A stretch of 64,000 bases of DNA from Cyrtodaria siliqua (lineage: Eukaryota > Mollusca > Bivalvia > Adapedonta > Hiatellidae). This document shows, in pieces, positions 46,401 through 59,941 of the stretch. Each line of letters begins with the position of its first letter. Position 1 is the first letter of the stretch. The position numbers and the translations under genes are program-made. The notes below the pieces were generated by a model, which was not told the DNA's origin, searched no databases, and saw only the letters and a list, made by a program, of their open reading frames with translations. The stretch spans positions 264,501-328,500 of the forward strand of contig JAWPHD010001142.1 of the NCBI GenBank assembly GCA_037043455.1, written 5' to 3'.

Positions 46401-49400
46401 CACCACTACCACTGTATCCCCGTACAACTACTATACCCGTGCATATCCCTGCACCACTACCACTGTACCAATACTATGCCCGTGCATATCCCTGCACCAA
46501 TACCACTGTACCACCGTACCAATACTATGCCTGTGCATATCCCTGCACCACTACCCCTGTACCAATAATATGCCCGTGCATATCCCTGCACCATTACCAC
46601 TGTAACACTCTTCCACTACTTTGCCCGTGCGTATCACTGCACCACTACCACTGTACCGCTGTACCAATACTATACCCGGGCATATCCCTGCAGCACTACC
46701 ACTGTACCGCTGTACCAATACTATACCCGTGCATATCCCTGCACCATTACCACTGTACCGCTGTACCAATACTATACCCGGCTATATCCCTGCACCATTA
46801 CCACTGTACCGCTGTACCAATACTATACCCGGGCATATCCCTGCACCATTACCACTGTACCGCTGTACCAATACTATACCCGGGCATATCCCTGCACCAT
46901 TACAACTGTACCAATACTATGCCCGTGCATATCCCTGCACCACTACCACTGTGCCCTTGTACCAATAATATGCCCGTGTATATCCCTGCACCACTACCAC
47001 TGTACCAATACTATGCCCGTGTATATCCATGAACCACTAGTACTGTACCATTATTATGCCCGTGCACATCCCAGCACCACTACCACTGTGCCAGTACTAG
47101 GCCCGTGCACATCCCAGCACCACTACCACTGTACTATTGTACCAATAATATGCCCGTGCATATCCCAGCATCACTACCACTGTACTATTGTACCAATAAT
47201 ATGCCCGTGCATATCTCAGCACCACTACCACTCTACTATTGTACCAATAATATGCCCGTGCATATCCCAGCACCACTACCACTGTACTATTGTACCAATA
47301 ATATGCCCGTGCATATTCCAGAACCACTATCACTGTACTATTGTACCAATAATATGCCCGTGCATATCCCTGCACCACTACCACTGTACTATTGTACCAA
47401 TAATATGCCCGTGTATATCCCTGCATCACTACCACTGTACTATTGTACCAATAATATGCCCGTGCATATCGCAGCACCACTACCACTGTTCCCCAGTACC
47501 AGTACTATGCCCGTGCATATCCTGTATCACTACTAATGTACCACTGTACCAATGCTATGATCGTGCATATCTCTGCATCACTACTACTGTACCACTATAC
47601 CAATGATATGCCCGTGCATATCTCTGCACCACTACCACTGTACCAATGCTCTGCCCGTGCATATATCTGCACCACTACCACGGTATCAATACTTTGCCCG
47701 TGCACATCCCTGCACAAATACCACTGTACCACTGTACCACTGTACCAATACTATACCCGTTCATACCACTACAAACTACCACTATACCACTGTACCAATA
47801 TAATGCCCTTGCACATCCATGTACTACTACCACTGTACCAATGCCATGCCAGTGCATATCCGTGTACCACTACCACTGTACCAATAATATGCCCGTGCAT
47901 ATCCCAGCACCACTACTAATCTACCACTGTATCAATGCTATACCCATGCATATCTCTGTACCACTACTAATGTACCACTGTACCAATACTATGCCCGTGC
48001 ACATCCCTGCACCACTACCACTTTACCGCTGTACCAATACTATACCCGTGCATATCCCTGCATCTATACCACTGTACCACTGTACCACTGTACCACTGTA
48101 CCAATACTATGCCCGTGCATATCTCTGCACCAGAACCACTCTACCACTGTACCAATGCTATGCCCGTGCATATCCCTGCACCACTACCACTGTACCAATA
48201 ATGTGCCCGTGTACATCCTTGCACCACTACCACTGTATCAATGCTATGCCCGTGCACATCCCTGCACCTCTACCACTGTACCAATAATATGCCCGTGTAC
48301 ATTCCTGCACCACTACCATTGTACCAATATTATACCCGTGTATATCTCTGCACCACTACCACTGTACCGCTGTACCAATACTATGCCCGTGCACATCCCT
48401 GCACCACTACCACTGTACCGCTGTACCAAAACTATACCCGTGCATATCCCTGCACCACTACCACTGTACCCCTGTACCAATACCATACCCGTGCATATCC
48501 CTGCACCACTATCGCTGTACTCCTGTACCACTACTATGCCCGCGTATATCTCTGCACCACTAACACTGTACCAATACTATACCCGTGCATATCCCTGCAC
48601 CACTACCGCTGTACCAATGCCATGCCCGTGCACATCCCTTCACCACTACGACTGTACCGCTGTACCAATAATATGCCCGTGCATATCCCTGCACCACTAC
48701 CACTGTACTCCTGTACCACTACTATACCCGTGCATATCCCTGCACCACTAACACTGTACTCCTGTACCACTACTATACCCGTGCATATCCCTGCACCACT
48801 AACACTGTACTCCTGTACCACTACTATACCCGTGCATATCCCTGCACCACTACCGCTGTACCAATGCCATGTCCGTGCACATCCCTGCACCACTACCACT
48901 GTACCAATACTATGCCCGTTCATATCCCTGCACCACTACCACTGTACTCCTGTACCACTACTATGCCCGCGTATATCCCTGCACCACTAACACTGTACCA
49001 ATACTATGCCCGTGCATATACCTGCACCACTACCATTGTACTTTAGTACCAATACTATGCCCGTGCATATCCCTGCACCACTACCGCTGTACCAATGCCA
49101 TGCCCGTGCACATCCCTGCACCACTACCACTGTACCAATACTATGCCCGTGCATATCCCTGCACCACTACCACTGTACTCCTGTACCACTACTATGCCCG
49201 CGTATATCCCTGCACCACTAACACTGTACCAATACTATGCCCGTGCATATACCTGCACCACTACCACTGTACCCATGTACCAATACTATACCGTGTAAAT
49301 CCCAGCACTATTACCACTGTACCAATGTTATGCCCGTGCATATCTGTGCACCACTACTACTGTACCAATAATATGCTCGTGCACATCCCTGCACCACTAC

Positions 49401-50046
49401 CACTGTACTTCAGTACCAATACTATGCCCGTGCACATCCCTGCACCACTACTACTGTACCAATACTATGCCCGTGCACATCCCTGCACCACTACCACTGT
49501 ACCTCTGTACCATTACTATGCCCGTGCATATCCCTGCACCACTGTACCACTGTACCAATACTATGCCCATGCACATCCCTGCACCACTACCACTGTACCT
49601 CTGTACCATTACTATACCTTGCACATCCCTGCACCACTGCTACTGTACCACTGTACCAATACTATGCCCGTACATATTACTACACCACTACCATTGTACC
49701 CCTGTACCATTACTATGCCCGTGCATATCCCTGCACCACTGTACCACTGTACCAATACTATGCCCATGCACATCCCTGCACCACTACCACTGTACCTCTG
49801 TACCATTACTATACCTTGCACATCCCTGCACCAGTACCACTGTACCTCTGTACCATTACTATTCCGTGCACATCCCTGCACCACTACTACTGTACCAATG
49901 TACCAATACTATGCCCGTGTATATTCCTACACCACTACCATTGTACCCCTGTACTAATACCATGCCCGTGCACATCTCTGCACCACTACCACTGTACCCC
50001 TGTACCACTACCATGCCCGTGCACATCCCTGCACCACTACTACTGA
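43455..50046. repeat. 51/42-base satellite, main block
   Basis: Well over 100 monomers built from catatccctgcaccactacc, actgtacc(tctgtacc)aatactat(a/g)cccgtg. Full units are 51 bases; many lack the nine-base 'tctgtacca' insert and are 42. Both lengths are divisible by three, so frames of up to 568 codons stay open in all forward frames and some reverse ones. Repeats near 48500-49250 show a larger duplicated block of about 230 bases. Not coding. Confidence 0.96.
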
Positions 50047-50365
50047 ACTGACAACAGTTTTCCCTATACTTGTAGTTCTATATATGTAGTTCTATATACA
50101 AACATGGGACCCCGGGGTGGGGTCATTTTCGTACCCTGTAAAATTGAGGAAATATGTTATATCTGCCATGTCCTTATACATTTTCACTAACAAGCAGTAG
50201 GCATGTTTATGTCTATGCCAGCTTAATCTACATGTGTAAGAACGTAAACAAGAGAGAGAGAATTTCCAAATATAACCAACACATACCGAAACATGCGGAA
50301 TATAAAAACGTGTTTGTTTGCTTGAAAATGAAGGGGAAAAAACGTTTCTTTAAAATGCTACCCGA

Positions 50366-51238
50366 CCTGTAATCCGAGCCTTCTCTGACCCTAAAAGCCT
50401 CGTTTTGTGTGTGTGTGTGTGTGTGTGTCTGTGTCTGTGTGTTTGTGTGGCTTATTAGGGTCAGAGGAACTCGTATAGTGAAAACGGAGGGATTACTGAA
50501 AACACGTAGTCATACACTTTCAACTTTTATTTGCGGCGTCTGGTCGATTTTTTACGATAATTTGGTCTAACAAATCGATCAGTTAATGTTTATTATGCCA
50601 AGCTGCAATGATAAAACTGCATCTTTATCGATTGTAGAGACACAATAAAACATTTATGTTTTTAAGTACACTTTTATTTATTACAGCCGCCATATTGTCG
50701 TTTTGCATATTAATTAAATTCCCGTGATATTATCGCGCGCGGTGAAGGCATTCATAGTACTCATCAAATAACTCCGCTATCAGCTGACAACATGGAGGGA
50801 TTTTAGGAGTGGAACAAACTCATATCGGAGCATAATTAGGATTTAAAATGTAAAGATAAACAATTGGATGTTGTTCAGAGAATTGCGAGTGTCAAAAGGA
50901 AAAGTTGGTCGCAATTTTGAAATTGTCTTAATTTTGCGGGAAATATTTATAACCGCACCGGTCACGATCACGTGACTCTTGACCTGAATAATGACGAATG
51001 TAGGAAAAACTTCGTCTGAAAAGGGATGACCTTTACAAATTTAGAAATATTAATATAACACATTTTTCTGTTCAGATAGGTAAATAAATATATTGATAAT
51101 CACTTTAGATGCTTGAACTGTTTATTCAGTGTATACTTCCTTATATATTGACTTAAAACCAGGAGGGTAGCTACTTCTTTATGAAATATCAAAATCGTGA
51201 AAAGGGCTGGTAAGGTCAGAGAAGGCTCGGATTACCTG
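50366..51238. mobile_element. Inverted-repeat element inside A2
   Basis: cctgtaatccgagccttctc, tgacc and its exact complement ggtcagagaaggctcggatt, acc bound 873 bases. Confidence 0.72.
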
Positions 51239-51888
51239 ACCTGATGCGTTACTTCGTTAAGAGTTCTTCCACCACATCAGTGACGTTACAGAAAAAAGAT
51301 AACACAAATGCGTCTACAAAGTCATTCTGGATTGAAAGATGAAAACATTGCGTAGGAGAGGGTCATTTACTTCACAAAATAATGTACAGTGCGATTGAAT
51401 GTATTTGAACGGTTAACGTTTGGATTTTTCTGTGCACTTTATTGTGTCTCGGTAGAAAAAGTCTTTAGTCATCGAATGTTTGAAAAAATGACAACCGTTT
51501 AGACAAAACAACGTACAGGCGAGTGTTCGAACATGTATGGACCGCATCTTGCGGTATGTCACACTTCTGGAATATATAAACAAGAACTAGCAAATAATCG
51601 TTTTCTTACCTTCGGTGTAAATTTACACCCCACTGAGGCGTTATTTTACAAAATGGTTTCACTTCCACCACATCAACGAGTAACGCATGGACAGGGTGTT
51701 ATATAGCAATGAGTTTTTTATTGTGTAGGATAAAGTTTATATGCGTACACTGTTATGCCTACGATGAGTTCTTGTCTGCACACATTATATGCGTACACTG
51801 TTATGCCTACGATGAGTTCTTGTCTGCACACATAGGCGTGCGACCTTTTTGCAATTCAGATTTCAACATAATGATTGTGTTTCTAGAT

Positions 51889-51960
51889 TTAAAGGGACAC
51901 ACAGCAATCTTGAAGTGGTTATCAAGCACTGAAATTAGCGTCTCAATTTATGTATGACGT
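51889..51960 (+). mobile_element. Solo MITE end (A2 copy)
   Basis: Same as 42755 but shortened: tttatgtatgacgttaaac shows a deletion of about 24 bases relative to A1. Confidence 0.7.
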
Positions 51961-52956
51961 TAAACTACGCGTTGTCATTTCTGCTCAGCAGGCGGCACAC
52001 TTATTAAGCAATTCCAGATCTGGATCTGCATCTGGAAAAAATATTGGTAAGGTCACACTTAAAATATCTTAGTTTTCCCAAACCCGACCTTAGATATGTA
52101 GGCTATATCAGATTATTTTGTGAATGTCGTTTAAAGTTTAACTGTTTGTTTGGACTTTGAACACTACTTGTGTACTTATTAAAAATAATTTTAGTATACT
52201 GGGTGTGTAATGCAAAGCTGAAAATCTTAAATATGTGCATCAATTCGATTGGATACTAGGACGAAAAAATAAATAATCAAATTTGAAAAAAAAATGGAGT
52301 CGGGACGAATTTTTTGGATCGGTCGCGTTCGGGCAAATAAACATAACTATTATAACCTCATCTTATAAATGTGCTGTTCATCTATTATATGTTCACATGT
52401 TTATAATTTCGGTCATGGTACGCATATACAATAAACATACATGTACACTAACTTGTGTGTACATGTTGCATGTAAAATTGTTAACCATATAAGTTTCCTA
52501 AAAGCCCAGTTTTATCCACACGGGTCTGTTACTCTGCTACTCTACTACTCTGCCGCTAGGCAGTTACTCATACGCTCAGATTCAAATTATTGTCTTGTAG
52601 TGTGATTGCTTTTCTGTATCACCAAATGGAGTGACCAGGGTAGAAATGTAAAAGCTCTGACCATGAGCCGGTTATTTTTAATGAGGTGAAAATTATGTAA
52701 ACACCGAGACGTATTGTTATTTCTTTCTAAGGAAAGACAACCTAGCTGAGTACACTTACTTACACATTCGATATTTATTTCCCTTGCAACATTCAGGTCT
52801 ATGAAATTTCCCAGACAAAATTAAATGTATATTACATTAAAACACATGCAGGAGCGTTGTTGACTATATCATACTCGTCAAGATCACCACTCCACATGCG
52901 CTGTGCCACTGTCCCTATAGCACTACCCCAGTCCCCTGTACCAATGTACTACATTC

Positions 52957-53100
52957 TTCATATTTCTGCACCACTACCACTACGATCTTTAACCCTGTAC
53001 CATTACTATGTCCGTGTATATCCCTGCAGCACTACAACTGTACCGCTGTATCAATATTATGCCCGTCGTGTATATCCCTGCAACACTACCACTGTACCAA
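52957..53100. repeat. 51/42-base satellite, short block before the insertion
   Basis: Three to four degenerate units, ending at ccactgtaccaa where the next element begins. Confidence 0.88.
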
Positions 53101-55441
53101 CAAGAAAAACTTGATGCAAAGCATCAATTCGGCGCCAAAATTTTGAAGAATTAAAACATACGTTATTAAATAACAGTACACGTGTTTATCAGTTATTTTA
53201 ACTATCTTATCATCAGTACTAAACCTTGGTATATTTAGTGGTCATGGACATAATATTAACAAACGTTGCTATGTTGACTTGGTTAAATGTATTTTGAATT
53301 AACTAGGTCATTCAGACAATTTTCCAAACGGCCCGGCCAGACATCACTATGACCTGCCCAGGCTGTGTAAGAGCAGCCCGGCCAGACATCACGGCCGTCC
53401 ACTATGACCTGCCCAGGCTGTGTAAGAGCAGCCCGGCCAGACATCACGGCCGTCCACTATGACCTGCCCAGGCTGTGTAAGAGCAGTCCGGCCAGACATC
53501 ACGGCCGTCCACTTTGACCTGCCCAGGCTGTGTAAGAGCAGCCCGGCCAGACATCACGGCCGTCCACTATGACCTGCCCAGGCTGTGTAAGAGCAGTCCG
53601 GCCAGACATCACGGCTGTCCACTATGACCTGCCCAGGCTGTGTAAGAGCAGCCCGGCCAGACATCATGGCTGTCCACTATGACCTGCCCAGGCTGTGTAA
53701 GAGCAGTCTGGCCAGACATCACGGCCGTCCTCTATGACCTGCCCAGGCTGTGTAAGAGCAGTTCCGCCAGACATCACTGTGTGTAAGAGCAGTCCGGCCA
53801 GACATCATGGCTGTCCACTATGACCAGCCCAGGCTGTGTAAGAGCAGTCCCGCCAGACATCACTGTGTAAGAGCAGCCCGGCCAGACATCATGGCTGTCC
53901 ACTATGACCTGCCCAGGCTGTGTAAGAGCAGTCCCGCCAGACATCACTGTGTAAGAGCAGCCCGGCCAGACATCATGGCTGTCCACTATGACCTGCCCAG
54001 GCTGTGTAAGAGCAGCTCGGCCAGACATCACGGCCGTCCACTATGACCTGCCCAGGCTGTGTAAGATCAGTCCCGCCAGACATCACTGTGTAAGAGCAGC
54101 CCGGCCAGACATCATGGCTGTCCACTATGACCAGCCCAGGCTGTGTAATAGCAGTCCCGCCAGACATCACTGTGTAAGAGCAGCCCGGCCAGACATCACG
54201 GCTGTCCACTATGACCTGCCCAGGCTGTGTAAGAGCAGTCCCGCCAGACATCACTGTGTAAGAGCAGCCCGGCCAGACATCATGGCTGTCCACTATGACC
54301 TGCCCAGGCTGTGTAAGAGCAGTCCCGCCAGACATCACTGTGTAAGAGCAGCCCGGCCAGACATCATGGCTGTCCACTATGACCTGCCCAGGCTGTGTAA
54401 GAGCAGCTCGGCCAGACATCACGGCCGTCCACTATGACCTGCCCAGGCTGTGTAAGATCAGTCCCGCCAGACATCACTGTGTAAGAGCAGCCCGGCCAGA
54501 CATCATGGCTGTCCACTATGACCAGCCCAGGCTGTGTAAGAGCAGTCCCGCCAGACATCACTGTGTAAGAGCAGCCCGGCCAGACATCACGGCTGTCCAC
54601 TATGACCTGCCCAGGCTGTGTAAGAGCAGCCCGGCCAGACATCACGGCCGTCCACTATGACCTGCCCAGGCTGTGTAAGAGCAGTCCGGCCAGACATCAT
54701 GGCTGTCCACTATGACCTGCCCAGGCTGTGTAAGAGCAGCCCGGCCAGACATCATGGCTGTCCACTATGACCAGCCCAGGCTTTATTTGGATGATACTCT
54801 ATATAGAAAATGTTTACATTTTAATACAAGAAAAACTTGATGCAAAGAGTCTGCGCTCATAAATCTACTTTCGTTTTCAATACATTTGTCTGCATTTGAC
54901 AGTCAAAATGAAGCATTACAAAACTAGCGATTTCCCGTAAACGAAATTTAAATGCCAAAACTTTCCGATATATCATCGTATTTTCTCATTTCTTAGCAAC
55001 ATTTAATGTAATTTGCCAATAATAATTAATCAAAACGATTTAAAAACGAGAACAATGTGAAAACATTTGAAACGCAGATATTACGATCGATAAATTTCGT
55101 TAAATTTTTCTAAAATTCGTATTACGCATTTAACCATTTGATTTTATAATCAGCCTCGTTTTCAGTCAAAATACAGGGAGACATCGTTTTAATGAAATGA
55201 TTTTGTATAATTTTTGAATTATTGGTGCATCATTTCTTACAGAAATTCAAGAAATCGCTAAGCAGTTTTATCTCTTGTGTTTTATATCTTATTCTGGTGC
55301 GTTTTATAGCATGCTTTAAATGCCATTTAAACATTTTTAATTACAATCCAAACATACTCAACTGTCAGTCCTTTTGATTCCCCATGCCTAAGGTCAAAGT
55401 ACTACCACAGTATGTCCGGCGCCCTCAAGGGGCGCGCCGAA
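53101..55441. mobile_element. Helentron/Helitron-like non-autonomous element in the satellite
   Basis: Satellite stops at ctgtaccaa (53100) and resumes at caataatatgcccgtg (55442), so about 2.34 kb is inserted with no clear target duplication beyond CAA. The left end has the hairpin TTGATGCAAAGCATCAA (53111-53127) then TTCGGCGCC; the right end has a strong hairpin GGCGCCC-tcaa-GGGGCGCGCC (55418-55438) and, inverted, the same TTCGGCGC. Subterminal inverted repeats, a 3' hairpin, a central minisatellite and no duplication fit Helentron-associated elements such as bivalve 'pearl'. A second partial left end (caagaaaaacttgatgcaaa) lies at 54831. No Rep/helicase gene is present. Confidence 0.6.
53331..54782. 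repeat. 55-base minisatellite inside the Helentron-like element
   Basis: Units of 55 bases (ctatgacctgcccaggctgt, gtaagagcagcccggccaga, catcacggccgtcca), and after 53760 a longer composite of one full unit plus a truncated ~30-base unit (gtaagagcagcccggccaga, catcactgt). A block of about 390 bases at 53973-54390 is repeated at 54364-54660. Much more GC-rich than the surroundings. Confidence 0.95.
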
Positions 55442-58383
55442 CAATAATATGCCCGTGTACATCACTGCACCACTACCAATGTACCAATGTACCAATACTA
55501 TGACCGAGCATATCCCTGCAACACTACCACTGTACCAATAATATGCCCGTGTACATCCCTGCACCACTACCAATGTACCACTGTACCAATACTATGACCA
55601 AGCATATCCCTGCATCACTACCACTGTACCTCTGTACCAATATTATACCCGTGCATATCCTTGCACCACTACCACTGTACCTCTGTACCAATACTATACC
55701 CGTGCATATCCCTGCATCACTACTTCTGTACCATTGTACCAATACTATGCCCGTGTATAACAATGTACCGCTGTACCAATACTATGCCCGTGCATATTCC
55801 TGCACCACTACCACTGTACCGATACTATGCCCGTGCATATCCCTGCATCACTACTACTGTACCATTGTACCAATACTATGCCCGTGTATAACACTGTACC
55901 GCTGTACCAATACTATGCTCGGGCATATCCCTGCACCACTACCACTGTACCAATACTATGCCCGTGCATATCCCTGCACCACTACCACTGTGCCCTTGTA
56001 CCAATGCCATGCCCGTGCATATCGCTACATCATTACCACAGTACCGCTGTACCAATACTATGCCCGTGTATATCCCTGCATCACTACTACTGTACCATTG
56101 TACCAATACTATGCCCGTGTATAACACTGTACCACTGTACCAATACTATGCCCGTGCATATCCCTGCACCACTACCACTGTGCCCTTGTACCAATACTAT
56201 GCTCGGGCATATCTCTGCACCACTACTACTGTACCAATACTATGCCCGTGCATATCCCTGCACCACTACCACTGTGCCCTTGTACCAATACCATGCCCGT
56301 GCATATCCCTGCATCATTACCACAGTACCACTGTACAAATACTATGCCCGTGCATATCCCTGCACCACTACAACTGTGCCCTTGTACCAATACTATGCCC
56401 GTGCATATCGCTGCATCATTACCACAGTACCACTGTACCAATACTATGCCCATGCATATCCCTGCACCACTACCACTGTGCCCTTGTACCAATACCATGC
56501 CCGTGCATATCCCTGCACCATTACCACTGTACCGCTGTACCAATACTATGCCCGTGCATATCCCTGCACCACTACCACTGTGCCCTTGTACCAATACCAT
56601 GCCCGTGCATATCCCTGCATCATTACCACTGTACCGCTGTACCAATACTATGCCCGTGCATATCTCTTCACCACTACCACTGTACCACTTTAACAATAAT
56701 ATGCCCGTGCATATCCCTGCACCACTACCACTGTACCACTACTGTGCTCGTGCATATCTCTGCACCACTACCACTGTACCAATACTAGGCCCGTGCACAT
56801 CCCAGCACCATTACCACTGTACCATTGTACCAATAATGTGCCCCTGCATATCCCTGCATCACTACCACTGTACCCCAGTACCAATACTATGCCCGTGCAT
56901 ATCTGTTCACAACTACCACTGTACAAATACTATGCCCGTGCATATCCCTGCACCCTACCACTGTACCACTGTACCAATACTATACCCGTGCATATCACTA
57001 CACTACTACCACTATACCACTGTACCAATATAATGCCCGTGCACATTCCTGTACCACTACCACTGTACCAATGCTATGCCCCGGCATATCTGTGCACCAC
57101 TACCACTGTACCAATACTATGCCCGTGCATATCTCTGCACCACTACTAATGTACCCCTGTACCAATGCTATGCCTGTACATATCTCTGAACCACTACCAC
57201 TCAACCACTGTACAAATGCTATGCCCATGCATATCTCGGCACCACTACCACTGTACCAACACTATGTCCGTGCTTATCTCTGCGTCACTACCACTCTACC
57301 GCTGTACCAATGCTATGCCTGTGTACATCCCTGCACCACTACCACTGTACCGCTGTACCTATACTATATCCGTGCATATTCCTGTACCACTACCACTGTA
57401 CTAATACTATGCCCGTGCATATACCTGCACCACTACCACTGTACCAATACTATGCCTGTGCAAATCCCTGCACCACTACCACTGTACCACTGTACCAATA
57501 CTATGCCCGTGTATATCCCTGCACAACTACCAATGTACCATTACTATGCCTGTGCAAATCCCTGCACCACTACCACTGTACCAATACTATGTCAGTGCAT
57601 ATCCCTGTACTACTACTAATATACCACTGTACCAATGCTATGTTCGTGCATATCCCTGTACCACTAGTACTGTACCACTGTACCAATATTATGCCCGTGC
57701 ATATTTCTGCACCACTACCACTCTACGACTGTACCAATGATATGCCCGTGCATACCTCGGCACCACTACCACTGTACCAATACTATACCCGTGCATATCA
57801 CTACACTACTACCACTATACCACTGTACCAATACTATGATCATGCACATCCCTGCACCACTACCACTGTACCAATACTATACCCGTGCATTTCACTACAC
57901 TACTTACACTATACCACTGTACCAATACTATGATCATGCACATCCCTGCACCACTACCACTGTACCAATACTATGTTCGTGAAAATCTCTGTACCACTAC
58001 TACTGTACCACTGTACCGATACTATGTCCGTGCATATCTCTGCACCACTATCACTCTACCACTGTACCAATACTATGATCATGCACATCCCTGCACCACT
58101 ACCACTGTACCAATACTATGTCCGTGAAAATCTCTGTACCACTACTAATATACCCCTGTACCAATGCTATTGCCCTTGCCTATCTCTGCACCACTATCAC
58201 TGTACCACTGTACTAATGTTATGCTCGTGCACATCTCTGCATCACTACCACTGTACCCCTGTACCACTATCATGTCCGCCCCCTCTGCACCACTATCACT
58301 GTACCACTGTACTAATGTTATGCTCGTGCACATCTCTGCATCACTACCACTGTACCCCTGTACCACTATCATGTCCGCCCCCT
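55442..58383. repeat. 51/42-base satellite, distal block
   Basis: Continuation of the satellite, mostly 42-base units with atgcccgtg, plus c-rich variants near the end. A 105-base block is duplicated at 58161-58265 and 58270-58380. Confidence 0.95.
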
Positions 58384-58458
58384 CCCCCCCCCCCCCCCCC
58401 CCCCCCCCCCCCACACACACACCACCACCACCACCACCACCACCACCACAACCACCGC
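58384..58458 (+). repeat. Poly-C tract and (CAC)n
   Basis: About 28 C residues, then cacacacac and ten or so CAC/ACC triplets. Lies at the distal edge of the satellite. Confidence 0.93.
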
Positions 58459-58854
58459 ACCAATGCTATGCCCTTGCATTTCCATGCACGCCCTCGGTTT
58501 ACTCCAATAAGTACTTCATTTGAGGAAAAACATTGAATATAGAGCCGGCCTATTGACGGGCTATTTTCTCGATTAGTATCCGAATTAAGTTCACTATGAT
58601 TGAATGAGCCAATATTGAACGGGACGTTTCCATAGTAACGCTTCTTTATTGAAATATATTTCTTCACTCACACTGTTTTAGCGGCCTCTGGGGCTTTTGG
58701 AAATTGAACGTATGAATAATTCAGTACGTTAGTTGAAATAGAGAGAAATGCCATTGTCACCACTAACTGACTAAGAAGGAAATGATATCTTGTTTGGCCA
58801 AGCAAAAAACTGACATCGGACTGTTAACATCGGAGGTGCATGCAGGGACTCATT
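58459..58854. other. No gene seen
   Basis: Short unique sequence between the satellite edge and the next MITE. Confidence 0.5.
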
Positions 58855-59167
58855 TTAAAGGGACACATGGCAATGTGAAATGTTTGAAATGGGCGTCTCG
58901 ATTTATATATCCAGTGTGATTTTTACTTTTACCCTGGTTACATTTAAATAAATCAAATTTTAAGTATTCACTTTTTCGTCTTATTCTACTGTAAGTTTTA
59001 ATACATAATTGGTGCAATAATATCAAAATTTAATAATATGTTAATACAATTTGCTTATTACTATTCTTATAATTAATATTAATGATTGAACAAATGTAAG
59101 TTATACAGAAAAACTAGCCGGACGCCGTGAGTTTTAAAAAGAATCAAGATTGCGTGTGTCCCTTTAA
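58855..59167. mobile_element. Complete TTAA-flanked MITE (acatggcaat family)
   Basis: ttaaagggacacatggcaat on the left and atcaagattgcgtgtgtccc, tttaa on the right. 313 bases including both TTAA. Shares gcgtctcgatttatatatcc with 42755 and gccgtgagtttt with 11036-11046. 59168-59941 holds a solo ttaaagggacactggttgta end at 59829 and otherwise nothing. Confidence 0.83.
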
Positions 59168-59941
59168 GTTGTAGGCACAATCAACTGAGCACCGAAGATG
59201 CGAAGTTGCTAAGGGTAATGGGGCATGGTCCCCTAAATAAAAAAATTAAATAAAAAAAAAAATAGTGCATTTTAACGAGTTTGGGTAAATTGTTTTAGGA
59301 ATAAACAGAACTCCAAAATGTTAATGTTTTGGACAGATTGAGAGATGGTACAATGTATAGGTGAAAGATTAATCTGAACGTCATAAAAAAACACATCTAC
59401 ATTCGCGATATTTTACAATAACACCATCCAGTCCCTTCATGTGTTAATGCATTTTTAGCATTTTTAAAATGTTCATATCTAGGAAAGGTGTGTAAGCCCG
59501 AGCCAGCTGTGTCTACAAGCTGCTACGCCACTGCATACCATAAGTGGACCTTTCGATGACTAAATTCATTCCCTTAGAATTTCTTTAGATGCAGAGTTGT
59601 AGATAACTTTAAACCTCAATGAGTATTTACTCATCAGATTCAAAATTAACGGGTGACAAGGAACACGTTCAGAGTAAAACTCATTTTTTAAATAATTCAA
59701 ATTTCCAAAATGGATGAAAATCCATTTAATACATTTAAAAGAAACAACCATTCTGATTAAATGGATGGCAGTGATAATTAACTAAACTTACTCCAGGACA
59801 TATTTATCAGACAGATCTACATATAATTAAAGGGACACTGGTTGTAAGTAAAGCATACTATTGAGTGGGAGGAGGAGGGGGAAAGTAAAACATAAAACAT
59901 AAAACACATTAAAGATAAAATAAAATTCAGTAGGGATTGTT

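Larger units (their letters stand above)
50047..52995. repeat. Duplicated unit A2
   Basis: Second copy of A1. Differences visible: loss of the A1 segments noted above, an extra 350-370 bases at about 52280-52645 and a 46-base tandem duplication (tatgcgtacactgttatgcc) at 51739-51832. It ends in the same satellite start as A1. Confidence 0.93.

Noticed and set aside
43740..49957. Frames of up to 568 codons (repeating VPLYQYYTRAYPCTTTT)
   Set aside because: They arise because the satellite monomers are 51 and 42 bases; all forward frames are open, no start context, signal or domain is seen.
53774..54660. 149-codon frames on both strands (ARPDIMAVHYDLPRLC-type repeats)
   Set aside because: Direct product of the 55-base minisatellite; mirrored frames on opposite strands and no domain.
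58164..58667. Proline/histidine-rich and tryptophan/glycine-rich frames
   Set aside because: Translations of the poly-C and CAC tracts.
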